A stretch of 59,997 nt of DNA from CAZPMC01 sp964587755 (GCA_964587755.1 CAZPMC010000009.1:1-59997), one strand, 5' to 3'; shown: positions 45,180 through 53,752, counted from the first letter of the stretch. Numbers and translations are program-made. The notes: generated from the sequence alone by a model not told the origin.

Positions 45180-45857
45180 ATGAGTGAATTTATTCCTGAA
45201 ATCAACGGCATCCTAAGAAGACATATGATCCGTGTACCTGAGGTGATATCTCAAGCCAGCGGAATCAGAATACTGGGCAGACTGATTAAATCTCTTTTGT
45301 TTTCAACTGATGTTGCAATTATCAAAAACTGCAACGCAAATGCAATTATCGCTGTTTATCCCTTCACCCCACAACCGTCTATTACTCATTCCATTATTTC
45401 CGTGTCAGATGTACCTGTCTTTTGTGGAGTCGGAGGCGGTACAACTATGGGACAAAGAGTAATAAACCTGGCATTAGATGCTGAGTTCCAAGGGGCATTA
45501 GGGGTTGTTGTAAATGCACCGACAGCCAATGATATTATTACCCAGATCAGGGAAAAGATTGACATACCTATAGTGGTAACAGTGGTTACAGAAAAAACGG
45601 ATATAGCTGCAAGGCTTGAAGCCGGAGCATCAATAATAAATGTATCCGGAGCGGCTAAGACAGCCGGGATTGTCAGAAAGATCAGAGAACAGTTCCCTGA
45701 GGTACCTATAATTGCTACAGGCGGACCAACAGAGGAGACTATAATTGAAACAATCCGCGCGGGAGCTAATGCCATTACATACACTCCTCCGACAACTGCC
45801 GAGGTTTTTAAAAAGCTCATGGTGAAATACAGGTCTGATGAAAGCAATTTGCTGTAA
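45180..45857 (+). CDS. TIM-barrel phosphate-binding protein of unknown function
   Basis: A 225-residue protein resembling HisF/thiazole-synthase-type barrels. The C-terminal phosphate-binding loops IIATGGPTEETIIETIRAGA and ITYTPPTTAEV are recognisable, and VFCGVGGGTTMGQ and GVVVNAPTANDII lie on central strands. Similar proteins are often annotated only as 'hydrolase'. The start is ATG 45180, six bases after GAGGTG. It follows the MurE-like gene in an apparent operon. No substrate can be proposed from sequence. Confidence 0.7.
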   Translation: MSEFIPEINGILRRHMIRVPEVISQASGIRILGRLIKSLLFSTDVAIIKNCNANAIIAVYPFTPQPSITHSIISVSDVPVFCGVGGGTTMGQRVINLALDAEFQGALGVVVNAPTANDIITQIREKIDIPIVVTVVTEKTDIAARLEAGASIINVSGAAKTAGIVRKIREQFPEVPIIATGGPTEETIIETIRAGANAITYTPPTTAEVFKKLMVKYRSDESNLL

Positions 45858-45888
45858 ATGGTCGATACCGGATACTAGGACTTGTTAT

Positions 45889-45917
45889 TTGATTAGAAAG
45901 AGCATATATTGTATAAT
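45889..45917 (+). promoter_or_regulatory. Promoter of the zinc-ribbon gene
   Basis: TTGATT (45889-45894), 17-bp spacer and TATAAT (45912-45917) lie 66 bp before the ATG. Confidence 0.7.
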
Positions 45918-45983
45918 AACGGTAGAAATTTATCGGATTTAGGTCAAAAAGGATTTTAATTTATTGTGAAGGGAGAACTCCAT

Positions 45984-46526
45984 ATGATATGTGAGAAATG
46001 CGGACAGCAATTAAATGACGAATCGAAATTCTGCACAGCCTGCGGAGCAAAAATAGAAACTGTGCAAGCGGTTCAGGAAACTGCAGCAGTTTCGGAAAGC
46101 ACAGTTACCCCGGTGCAGGAAGAGGTTCCTGAGGTTTTGCAGGAGGCCGTAGTTGAACCAATTCAGGCCAGCCCAAGCCCGGTTCTGCCTGAACAGCCAC
46201 AAGCAGCAACGGAGCCTCAAACGCCAACAACAACTGTGCCTCAAGCACAAGCAGCAACTGTGCAACAACCGGCAAAAACCACTCCGTTACCTGTGTGGAA
46301 GTACATAGGGATATTCCTGTTGACCAGCATTCCTATTGTAGGAGCAATAATGATACTTGTCTGGAGCTTCGGAAGTTCATTTAACAAGAACACTCAAAAC
46401 TATGCAAGAGCGGTCTTTATCTTGTTCGTTATCTCCTTTATTCTTTCAATAGTCGGAGTAGTATTGTACTGGGAGGCAGTGAAATATCTTATTGACAGCT
46501 TAAGCGGCTTTCAGATGTATTATTAG
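45984..46526 (+). CDS. Zinc-ribbon membrane protein
   Basis: A 180-residue protein. The start is ATG 45984, eight bases after GGGAG; a GTG at 45966 is less likely. An N-terminal zinc ribbon (CEKCG and CTACG) is followed by a long Pro/Gln/Thr/Ala/Glu-rich linker (about 28-100) and two membrane helices (about 108-128 and 142-167). The ribbon and linker should be cytoplasmic. Such zinc-ribbon/transmembrane proteins are common in Firmicutes without known function. It has its own promoter and terminator, so it is monocistronic. Confidence 0.82.
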   Translation: MICEKCGQQLNDESKFCTACGAKIETVQAVQETAAVSESTVTPVQEEVPEVLQEAVVEPIQASPSPVLPEQPQAATEPQTPTTTVPQAQAATVQQPAKTTPLPVWKYIGIFLLTSIPIVGAIMILVWSFGSSFNKNTQNYARAVFILFVISFILSIVGVVLYWEAVKYLIDSLSGFQMYY

Positions 46527-46569
46527 AAGAGCATTTTTGTTTTGAACCTGGATTTTTAAGATTAAAATG

Positions 46570-46611
46570 AAAAGAGACAACCATTCTTTATCGTACTGGA
46601 TTGTCTCTTTT
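46570..46611 (+). terminator. Terminator after the zinc-ribbon gene
   Basis: AAAAGAGACAA (46570-46580) pairs with TTGTCTCTTTT (46601-46611) in a perfect 11-bp stem that ends in a T run. It sits just before the ribosome binding site of the dihydrolipoamide dehydrogenase gene. Confidence 0.85.
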
Positions 46612-46633
46612 TATAACAGTGGAGGCAGTAATT

Positions 46634-48013
46634 TTGGATAATAATAAGACAATATATGACTTAATAGTGATAGGAGGAGGACCCGCCGGATATCTGGCAG
46701 CAGAAAGGGCGGGAAATTCAGGATTGAGCACGCTGCTCTTTGAAAAGGGCTCTCTGGGCGGAGTATGCCTTAATGAGGGGTGTATACCGTCAAAGGCGCT
46801 CCTTTATTCCGCAAAGCTTTATGACGGAGCTGTCCACAGCGAAAAATTCGGTGTGACGGTCGATAAGGCAGTGCTTAATCATGAGGTAGTAATAAACAGA
46901 AAAAATAAGATCGTCAGGGTTCTGACTGCAGGAGTGAAGGGTAAGTTAAAAAGAAGCAATGTGACCGTTATTGGAGAGCTTGCCCAGATAGCCGGTAAAA
47001 ATGCAGGAGGATTTAATGTAAAGGCCGGTGATATACTATATACGGGAAAGAATTTGCTTATCGCAACAGGTTCTGTTCCTGTTATACCGCAAATTAAGGG
47101 TATAGGCGAAGCTATAGAGAAGGGATTTGTGTTAACAAACCGTGAAATCCTTAATTTAAAAGAGGTATCTAAGTCTCTTGTGGTCGTAGGCGGGGGAATT
47201 ATAGGTATGGAGATGGCTTCCTATTTTAATTCAGCCGGCAGTAAGGTTACAGTCATTGAGATGCTCGGCCATATTGCAGGAAATGCGGACAGGGAAATAT
47301 CGGACAGGCTTATGAAGAATTATCAGAAAAAAGGTATTGAGTTTTTACTTGAAGCAAAGGTAACGGAAGTCAAAGATACAGAAGTTATCTTTGGGTACAA
47401 TGGCAAGACCTCTTCAATACCGGCTGACAAGGTGCTGGTTAGTGTTGGAAGAAGAGCCGCAACACAGGGGCTTGGACTTGAAAGCCTTGGAATTGAGACT
47501 GACAAGGGGGCAATTATAACGAATGAGCATGGAATGACAAATGTGCCGGGAGTATATGCAGCAGGCGATGTTAACGGCAAATCAATGCTTGCCCATACAG
47601 CATACCGTGAAGCAGAGGTGTGCATAGACAATATTCTAGGTAAAAAATCAGTTATGAAATACGATTCCATTGCGTCGGTCATATACACAAACCCCGAGGT
47701 TGCTTGTGTAGGAGAAACAGAAGTGACGGCAGGGGAGAAAGGGATTAATTTTGAAGTTGTCAAGCTGCCCATGACATACAGCGGAAGATATGTTGCTGAA
47801 AATGAAGGCGGGGACGGATTTTGCAAGGTGATTGCAGACAAAGACAGCAAGAGTATTATTGGTGTACACATGATAGGCAGCTATTCATCCGAAATCATTT
47901 ATGGCGCAGCTATGATGGTGGAGAAAAAAATGTCTATTGACGATATAAAAGAGTTTATATTTCCTCATCCTACTGTAAGTGAGATTATCAAAGAGACAAT
48001 ATTTATGTTGTAA
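46634..48013 (+). CDS. Dihydrolipoamide dehydrogenase-like flavoprotein
   Basis: A 459-residue class I pyridine nucleotide-disulfide oxidoreductase. TTG 46634 is the preferred start, eight bases after GGAGG. FAD binding: GGGPAGYLAAERA; redox disulfide: GGVCLNEGCIPSKAL; NAD binding: VVGGGIIGMEMAS; C-terminal His-Glu pair: FPHPTVSEII. All active-site residues of E3 are present. No E2, lipoyl protein or glycine cleavage gene is near, so it may serve a complex encoded elsewhere or reduce another disulfide. An Fe-S aldo/keto reductase follows after 12 bp, suggesting co-transcription. Confidence 0.92.
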   Translation: MDNNKTIYDLIVIGGGPAGYLAAERAGNSGLSTLLFEKGSLGGVCLNEGCIPSKALLYSAKLYDGAVHSEKFGVTVDKAVLNHEVVINRKNKIVRVLTAGVKGKLKRSNVTVIGELAQIAGKNAGGFNVKAGDILYTGKNLLIATGSVPVIPQIKGIGEAIEKGFVLTNREILNLKEVSKSLVVVGGGIIGMEMASYFNSAGSKVTVIEMLGHIAGNADREISDRLMKNYQKKGIEFLLEAKVTEVKDTEVIFGYNGKTSSIPADKVLVSVGRRAATQGLGLESLGIETDKGAIITNEHGMTNVPGVYAAGDVNGKSMLAHTAYREAEVCIDNILGKKSVMKYDSIASVIYTNPEVACVGETEVTAGEKGINFEVVKLPMTYSGRYVAENEGGDGFCKVIADKDSKSIIGVHMIGSYSSEIIYGAAMMVEKKMSIDDIKEFIFPHPTVSEIIKETIFML

Positions 48014-48025
48014 AAGGAGAATGAT

Positions 48026-49228
48026 ATGAAGTACCGTGAAATGACGAAAACAGGAGACAAATTATCTATATTGGGATATGGAGCAATGCGATTTCCTCAA
48101 AAGAATGGAAAAATCGATGTGGCAAGAACAGAAAGGCAGATTGTTCAGGCAATTGAGAGCGGTATAAATTACTTTGACACTGCCTATTTCTATCAAGGAG
48201 GAAAAAGCGAAGGGATTCTAGGAGATGTATTGGCAAGAGGTTACAGGGATAAGGTAAAAGTGGCTACGAAGCTACCGCTTTTCCTGGTTCATAAGACAAA
48301 GGACATCAGCAATCTATTTGAGACTCAACTTAAGAGGCTAAAAACGGATCGCATAGATTATTATCTTATGCACGGTCTTGCCGACATGAAGGGCTGGAAC
48401 AGGCTCAAGGACTTGGGTGTTTTGGAATTTATAGAGAAGGAGAAAAAAAGAGGCAGAATTATTAATATAGGCTTCTCTTTCCATGGGGACAAGGAAGAAT
48501 TTAAAGCCATAGTTGACGATTACGACTGGGATTTTTGTCAAATACAGTACAATTACCTTGACGAGAACTTCCAGGCGGGGAAGGAAGGCCTTGAGTATGC
48601 GGCTTCCAAGGGTTTGGGAATTATAATTATGGAGCCTTTAAGAGGTGGCTCTCTTGTAGGAAGAATTCCAAAAGAAGTTCAAAACATATGGGATTCTGCA
48701 AGTATAAAAAGGTCTCCCGCCGAATGGGGCTTGAGGTGGATTTGGAATCATCCCCAGGTTCATGTTGTGCTTTCGGGTATGAGCCGGGAGAGCGACATTG
48801 AAGAAAATGCCAGAGTTGCTAACGAGGCGGAGCCAAACAGCCTCACAGACGAGGAATTAGAAATAATTGAAAGAGTCAAGGCTACATATAAAAGCCTGAT
48901 GAGAGTCGGATGCACAGAGTGCAGATACTGCATGCCCTGTCCTTTCGGGGTTGATATTCCGATGTCCTTTAAATATTATAACAACAAGCACATGTTTAAT
49001 TTAAAGCATGCAAATTATCAGTATCTGGCATTTGCGGGAGGCTCCTCCGGAGGAAAGGTATCCTATGCATGGCTTTGTAAGGAATGCGGGAAATGTGAGC
49101 CCAAATGTCCGCAGAACATTGAGATAAGGGAAAGACTCAAAGACGTAACAAAGGATATGGACAACAAATTGATCAGGGTAGGTCTTTGGGTACTCAGAAA
49201 GGTTATGAAAAAGAAAGAAAAGAAGTAG
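48026..49228 (+). CDS. Aldo/keto reductase with C-terminal ferredoxin-type clusters
   Basis: A 400-residue protein: an aldo/keto reductase barrel (about 1-285; INYFDTAYFYQGGKSE holds the catalytic Asp and Tyr) and a C-terminal region with two cysteine clusters, CTECRYCMPCPFGVDIP (from about 295) and CKECGKCEPKCPQNI (from about 350), that should bind one or two 4Fe-4S clusters. The fusion is common in anaerobes and implies electron transfer between ferredoxin and the barrel's NAD(P)H or substrate. The substrate is not known. AAGGAG precedes the ATG. Confidence 0.94.
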   Translation: MKYREMTKTGDKLSILGYGAMRFPQKNGKIDVARTERQIVQAIESGINYFDTAYFYQGGKSEGILGDVLARGYRDKVKVATKLPLFLVHKTKDISNLFETQLKRLKTDRIDYYLMHGLADMKGWNRLKDLGVLEFIEKEKKRGRIINIGFSFHGDKEEFKAIVDDYDWDFCQIQYNYLDENFQAGKEGLEYAASKGLGIIIMEPLRGGSLVGRIPKEVQNIWDSASIKRSPAEWGLRWIWNHPQVHVVLSGMSRESDIEENARVANEAEPNSLTDEELEIIERVKATYKSLMRVGCTECRYCMPCPFGVDIPMSFKYYNNKHMFNLKHANYQYLAFAGGSSGGKVSYAWLCKECGKCEPKCPQNIEIRERLKDVTKDMDNKLIRVGLWVLRKVMKKKEKK

Positions 49229-49238
49229 AATAAGTTTT

Positions 49239-49270
49239 CGGCAGGCATTCAAGGGAGAGAATGCCTGCCG
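49239..49270. other. Perfect hairpin between converging genes
   Basis: CGGCAGGCATTC (49239-49250) pairs with GAATGCCTGCCG (49259-49270), a 12-bp stem and 8-nt loop. No T run follows on either strand, so termination is likely only in part; it separates the aldo/keto reductase gene from the second HPr-like gene. Confidence 0.6.
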
Positions 49271-49277
49271 GTGCAAA

Positions 49278-49511
49278 TTAATAAAACTGGATATAGTCTT
49301 CCAGCTCATTAAAAAGCTTGTCATATTCAACATTGTCAGGAACAACTAATGTTAATGGTTCATCAAGCTTCATTAAGAACATTCCAAGAATTGATTTAGC
49401 ATCTGCCATACCGCTCTTTCCGTGAATCCAAATATCAAAAGGATATTTGGAGACAATATTATTGATGTTTTGGATATCTTGTACATTTCTAATTTTAATT
49501 GGCTTTACCAT
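49278..49511 (-). CDS. HPr-like protein lacking the phospho-histidine region (paralogue 2)
   Basis: A 77-residue close paralogue of the protein at 35736-35975; IWIHGKSGMADAKSILGMF is identical in both. S40 again occupies the place of HPr Ser46, and the His15 loop is again missing. The C-terminal helix differs (YDKLFNELEDYI). Conservation of the Ser46 surface but not the His site suggests a regulatory role, for example with HPr kinase/CcpA. AGGAGG lies before the ATG. The gene stands alone, divergent from transketolase. Confidence 0.88.
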   Translation of the reverse strand: MVKPIKIRNVQDIQNINNIVSKYPFDIWIHGKSGMADAKSILGMFLMKLDEPLTLVVPDNVEYDKLFNELEDYIQFY

Positions 49512-49740
49512 TGGTACGCCTCCTGTTTTAATATATAGTTTATGTTATATACTTACCCAAAAAAGCGCAAGTTAACATAATAAGCGAAATATAAATGCTA
49601 AACAATTTATACTTTAATAATATAACCTTCTATGATAAAATACATTGGATCACTTTCTGATGTTAGTGATGGGAAAGCATAGTAAAAGTATTATATAAAA
49701 TCTATTGAGACAGAATATGTGAAAGAGACAGTTTTAATGG

Positions 49741-49768
49741 TTGATAGGGATTGAGAGTTTAATATTAT
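49741..49768 (+). promoter_or_regulatory. Probable transketolase promoter
   Basis: TTGATA (49741-49746), 16-bp spacer, TATTAT (49763-49768), 31 bp before the ATG. The rest of the 288-bp gap to the HPr-like gene is AT-rich, with no gene or clear RNA motif seen. Confidence 0.55.
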
Positions 49769-49799
49769 AGATTTAATTTTAATTTATCAGGAGGTAGTT

Positions 49800-51785
49800 A
49801 TGAGCAAAATTGATCATTTAACAGTCAACACAATACGGCTTTTGTCGGCAGAGGCAGTTCAAAAAGCCAATTCTGGACATCCTGGAATGCCTATGGGAGC
49901 TGCCCCTATGGCATATACACTTTGGGCAAAAAATCTTAAGCACAACCCTGCAAATCCGGATTGGAGGGACCGTGACAGGTTCATTTTGTCAGCCGGACAT
50001 GGTTCGATGCTTATATATTCCTTACTCCATCTTTTTGGATATGGTCTGACATTGGAGGATCTGAAAAACTTCAGGCAGCTTGACAGCTTAACCCCGGGAC
50101 ATCCTGAGTATGGTCATACAAAGGGTGTGGAGGTTACTACCGGGCCCCTTGGACAGGGGATAGCCAACGGAGTGGGTATGGCAATAGCGGAAGCCTATCT
50201 GGCAAAGAAATTCAACCGCCCGGGATACCCAATAGTAGACCATTATACTTATGCTCTGTGCGGTGACGGCTGTCTGATGGAAGGCGTAGCATCAGAAGCT
50301 GCTTCTCTGGCAGGAACTCTTGGATTGGGCAAGCTTATTGTACTGTACGATTCAAATAAAATTACTATCGAGGGTGACACTGATATAGCATTCCGTGAGG
50401 ATGTGGCCAAGAGGTTTGAAGCATATGGATGGCAGACATTGACGGTTGAAGACGGAACAAGTGTAGAAGATATAGATGCTGCTATAAAAGCTGCCAAGGA
50501 AGAAAAAACAAAACCTACCCTGATTGTTATCAAGACGGAGATAGGATATGGATGTCCTGCTAAGCAAGGGTCTGCATCCTCCCACGGTGAGCCTTTGGGA
50601 GACGAGAACATCAAGCTGACAAAGCAGAACCTGTGCTGGGATTATGAAGAAGATTTCCATGTGCCTCACGAGGTCAAAGAGCGCATAAAAGAAATTAACA
50701 AAGCTGGGGCGGAGAAGGAAAAGGCATGGAACCAGCTTATGGATGGGTACAAAAAGGAATATCCTGAGCTTGCAAAGGAATGGGAAGCGTGGGGAAAGAG
50801 CGACTTCGGAAAGGATTTACCGGACAATGAAGCTTACTGGAGCTTTGACAGCAAAGCAAACGCTACCAGGTCTTCTTCAGGCGAGGTACTGAACAGGCTT
50901 ACAGCCATAGTTCCAAATCTTATAGGGGGTTCTGCGGATCTTGCCCCGTCAAATAAGAGCTATATGAAGGGCAGAGGGGATTTCACACCTGAGGACCACA
51001 GCGGTTCAAATCTTCACTTCGGTGTCCGTGAGCATGCAATGGCAGCTATAGCAAATGGAATAGCCGTACATGGAATGCTTGTACCCTATGTGTCTACATT
51101 CTTTGTATTCTCTGATTATATGAAGCCTTCCATGAGGTTATCGGCTTTAATGAAAATACCTGTCATATATGTTCTGACTCATGACAGTATAGGAGTGGGC
51201 GAAGACGGACCTACACACCAGCCAATTGAACATCTGGCGGCCCTAAGGAGCGTTCCGAATTTTACGGTAATTCGTCCCTGCGATTCAAAAGAAACTGCTG
51301 CAGCTTGGTACGCAGCACTTACAAGAAAGACTTCACCGACAGCGCTGGTGCTGACAAGGCAAAACCTTCCCCAGTTTGAGATGACCGGGATGGATGCATT
51401 GAAGGGAGCCTATGTAATACTTGATTCAGGTAAGGAGCCTGAAATAATCTTAATGGCTTCGGGTTCAGAAGTGCAGCTTGTATACGAGGCAGGTAAGCAG
51501 CTCATAAGCCGCGGTGTGGCAGCAAGAGTAGTCAGCATGCCTTCATTCGAGATGTTTGAGGAGCAAGATGAAGAATATAAAGAAGCTGTGCTGCCTAAAA
51601 AGGTAACTAAGAGAATCGCTGTTGAAGCGGCAACCTCCTTTGGATGGCATAAATATGCAGGCCTTGACGGTGTGACTATTACTATGGACAGCTTCGGCGA
51701 ATCCGCACCTGCGGGACTATTATTCAAAAAGTATGGCTTTACTGTGGAAAATGTTCTTGAGAAGGCTGAAAAGCTGCTGAAATAG
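49800..51785 (+). CDS. tkt: Transketolase
   Basis: A 661-residue single-chain transketolase of normal length. The N-terminal ANSGHPGMPMGAAPMAYTLW and GPLGQGIANGVGMAIAE are substrate and thiamine diphosphate contacts; CGDGCLMEGVASEA with DSNKITIEG is the diphosphate/metal motif; VGEDGPTHQPIEHLAALR lies in the pyrimidine domain. It moves two-carbon units between sugar phosphates and connects pentoses, including arabinose-derived xylulose 5-phosphate, to glycolysis. AGGAGG precedes the ATG. It ends at a recurrent-family terminator. Confidence 0.98.
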   Translation: MSKIDHLTVNTIRLLSAEAVQKANSGHPGMPMGAAPMAYTLWAKNLKHNPANPDWRDRDRFILSAGHGSMLIYSLLHLFGYGLTLEDLKNFRQLDSLTPGHPEYGHTKGVEVTTGPLGQGIANGVGMAIAEAYLAKKFNRPGYPIVDHYTYALCGDGCLMEGVASEAASLAGTLGLGKLIVLYDSNKITIEGDTDIAFREDVAKRFEAYGWQTLTVEDGTSVEDIDAAIKAAKEEKTKPTLIVIKTEIGYGCPAKQGSASSHGEPLGDENIKLTKQNLCWDYEEDFHVPHEVKERIKEINKAGAEKEKAWNQLMDGYKKEYPELAKEWEAWGKSDFGKDLPDNEAYWSFDSKANATRSSSGEVLNRLTAIVPNLIGGSADLAPSNKSYMKGRGDFTPEDHSGSNLHFGVREHAMAAIANGIAVHGMLVPYVSTFFVFSDYMKPSMRLSALMKIPVIYVLTHDSIGVGEDGPTHQPIEHLAALRSVPNFTVIRPCDSKETAAAWYAALTRKTSPTALVLTRQNLPQFEMTGMDALKGAYVILDSGKEPEIILMASGSEVQLVYEAGKQLISRGVAARVVSMPSFEMFEEQDEEYKEAVLPKKVTKRIAVEAATSFGWHKYAGLDGVTITMDSFGESAPAGLLFKKYGFTVENVLEKAEKLLK

Positions 51786-51807
51786 ACTCCAGGTTAATTG
51801 GTTTATT

Positions 51808-51850
51808 ATCCAGCGAATGACCTTGACAGGTTGTTCGCTGGATTTATTTT
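51808..51850 (+). terminator. Terminator of transketolase, recurrent family member 3
   Basis: ATCCAGCGAA (51808-51817) pairs with TTCGCTGGAT (51834-51843) around a loop TGACCTT...AGGTTG, followed by TTATTTTG. Compared with members 1 and 2 the stem bases differ on both sides while pairing is kept. Confidence 0.88.
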
Positions 51851-51875
51851 GAGTTATGGGTGCCGTTTTGATTAA

Positions 51876-52073
51876 TTATACTGAAATATCAATATTTCTG
51901 CCTTTGTGTGGTACTACGGACATTTCCATAGTCTTTGCATTTGCTTTATGCATACCTTGAAGAAGGGCAGAAATTGTCTGGGCATCCTGACCTAATGATT
52001 TTTTGAGGACATGAATTCCCAATGCATGCCTTATGCTTGATATATTGCCCTGCAGAGCCCGGTTTATTTCCAT
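51876..52073 (-). CDS. YjfB-like putative motility protein
   Basis: A 65-residue protein starting at ATG 52073, seven bases after AAGGAGG. A helical segment GIHVLKKSLGQDAQTISALL and the ending GRNIDISV fit the YjfB family of small Firmicute proteins, which are linked to motility by regulation and have no known biochemical role. It is a single gene converging on transketolase, about 24 kb from motAB. A longer upstream extension of the same frame lacks a ribosome binding site. Confidence 0.75.
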   Translation of the reverse strand: MEINRALQGNISSIRHALGIHVLKKSLGQDAQTISALLQGMHKANAKTMEMSVVPHKGRNIDISV

Positions 52074-52157
52074 AGAACCACCTCCTTGAGTAATATTATA
52101 CCATGTATTGGGACAAACTAATATAGAAATCATAATGATTTGACAACCACTACATTC

Positions 52158-52186
52158 TTGTGCATACATGTTGTGTGTGCTATAAT
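52158..52186 (+). promoter_or_regulatory. araA promoter
   Basis: TATAAT (52181-52186) with an extended -10 TGC directly upstream (52178-52180) and a weak -35 TTGTGC (52158-52163) at 17 bp. A better-looking TTGACA at 52140-52145 is too far away to pair with it. Confidence 0.7.
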
Positions 52187-52200
52187 TATTCCATAACAAG

Positions 52201-52213
52201 GTTAACGTTTAAC
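52201..52213. promoter_or_regulatory. Candidate operator before araA
   Basis: GTTAACGTTTAAC has arms GTTAA and TTAAC around CGT, 14 bp downstream of the -10 box and upstream of the ribosome binding site. Its place suits a repressor such as an arabinose-responsive GntR/LacI-type protein; the protein is unknown. Confidence 0.5.
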
Positions 52214-52241
52214 TACTAATAAAACAAGGGAGGCTTATGAA

Positions 52242-53738
52242 ATGATTGATTTGAAAAATTATGAATTTTGGCTGATCACAGGAAGCCAGCATCTGTATGG
52301 CCCTGAGACACTAAAAGAGGTAGATAAGCATTCAAAAATAATAGCAGAAGGATTGGACAGCGATTCAGCTATCCCGGGAAGGGTCGTTTTTAAACCGGTT
52401 GTAACCACTCCCGATGAGATAAAAAAAGTAATGGAGGATGCTAATACAGATAAAAAATGTGCAGGTGTTATTACCTGGATGCACACCTTCTCTCCGTCAA
52501 AAATGTGGATAGCAGGCTTTTCTATACTTCGTAAGCCTTTACTGCACCTACATACACAATTCAACAGAGAGATACCCTGGGACGGCATCGATATGGATTT
52601 CATGAACCTTAACCAGTCGGCGCACGGAGATCGTGAGCACGGCTTTATCGGTGCACGCATGAGATTAAAACGTAAGGTCGTTGTCGGTTACTGGGAAGAC
52701 AGCGATGTAAGAGCAGGTATTGGTTCGTGGATGCGCTCTGCAATAGGATATCAAGAATCAATGAACCTTAAGATTGCACGTTTTGGTGACAACATGCGTG
52801 AGGTTGCCGTTACAGAAGGCGACAAGGTAGAAGCTCAGATTAAGCTTGGCTGGTCTATTAACGGTTATGGTATAGGCGATCTTGTAAAGCTGGTAAATCA
52901 AGTATCGGATGCAGAAGCAAACGAGCTTTTAAAGGAATATGACAGGCTCTATGAGATGGCACCTGAGGCTCGTGAAGGCGGCCCGGCAAGGGATTCAGTC
53001 AGGGAACAGGCAAGAATAGAGATAGCTATGAGACGTTTCCTGGAAGAGGGCGGCTTTGGTGCATTTACAACGACATTTGAGGATTTGCACGGACTCAAAC
53101 AGCTTCCTGGCTTGGCAGTACAACGTTTAATGGAATCAGGCTATGGATTTGGAGCCGAAGGTGACTGGAAGACGGCTGCTCTGGTCAGAATCATGAAGGT
53201 CATGAGTGCTGGAATGCCTAAGGGAACATCGTTTATGGAAGACTATACTTATCATTTGGTGCCAGGGCAGGAGACGATACTCGGAGCACATATGCTGGAG
53301 GTATGTCCGACAATATCCGCATCCAAGCCCAGAATTGAAGTACATCCACTTGGCATAGGAAATAAAGAAGACCCTGCAAGATTTGTATTTGATGGCAAGG
53401 TTGGACCTGCTATTGCTGTTACACTTGTAGACATGGGCGGAAGAATGAGGCTTATAATTAATGATGTTGAGTCTGTGAAACAGCCTCACGACATGCCAAA
53501 GTTACCTGTTGCAAGAACATTGTGGAAGCCGTTGCCTTCGTTGAAGGTAGCTGCCGAGGCATGGATACTTGCCGGCGGGGCCCATCATACTTCCTTCAGC
53601 TTTGACCTGACGTCAGAGCATATGGAGGATTTGGCAGAGATGCTTGATATCGAATGCCTGCTTATAAACAAGGATACAAATATCCATGCATTCCGTAATG
53701 AGCTTAGGTGGAATGATATTATCTGGTATAGACGTTAA
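52242..53738 (+). CDS. araA: L-arabinose isomerase
   Basis: A 498-residue isomerase of normal length, converting L-arabinose to L-ribulose. YEFWLITGSQHLYGPETL starts the protein as in AraA generally; TWMHTFSPSKMWIAG and LHTQFNREIPW are conserved, and the metal-binding Glu and His residues fall in the TSFMEDYTYHLV and GAHMLEVCPT segments and later motifs. AAGGGAGG lies eight bases before the ATG. It is not followed by araB or araD, so those must lie elsewhere. It ends at a recurrent-family terminator. Confidence 0.98.
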   Translation: MIDLKNYEFWLITGSQHLYGPETLKEVDKHSKIIAEGLDSDSAIPGRVVFKPVVTTPDEIKKVMEDANTDKKCAGVITWMHTFSPSKMWIAGFSILRKPLLHLHTQFNREIPWDGIDMDFMNLNQSAHGDREHGFIGARMRLKRKVVVGYWEDSDVRAGIGSWMRSAIGYQESMNLKIARFGDNMREVAVTEGDKVEAQIKLGWSINGYGIGDLVKLVNQVSDAEANELLKEYDRLYEMAPEAREGGPARDSVREQARIEIAMRRFLEEGGFGAFTTTFEDLHGLKQLPGLAVQRLMESGYGFGAEGDWKTAALVRIMKVMSAGMPKGTSFMEDYTYHLVPGQETILGAHMLEVCPTISASKPRIEVHPLGIGNKEDPARFVFDGKVGPAIAVTLVDMGGRMRLIINDVESVKQPHDMPKLPVARTLWKPLPSLKVAAEAWILAGGAHHTSFSFDLTSEHMEDLAEMLDIECLLINKDTNIHAFRNELRWNDIIWYRR

Positions 53739-53752
53739 TTAACATTCATTAA

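Noticed and set aside
49239..49270. Perfect 12-bp hairpin considered as a terminator
   Set aside because: Neither strand has a T run after the stem, so it is listed only as a hairpin.
52140..52186. TTGACA at 52140 with TATAAT at 52181 as the araA promoter
   Set aside because: The spacing of 35 bp is far outside the 16-18 bp range; the extended -10 arrangement is preferred.
51876..52199. Longer minus-strand frame of 107 residues containing the YjfB-like protein
   Set aside because: The AAGGAGG site and the family-typical start are at 52073; the extra residues overlap the araA promoter region.
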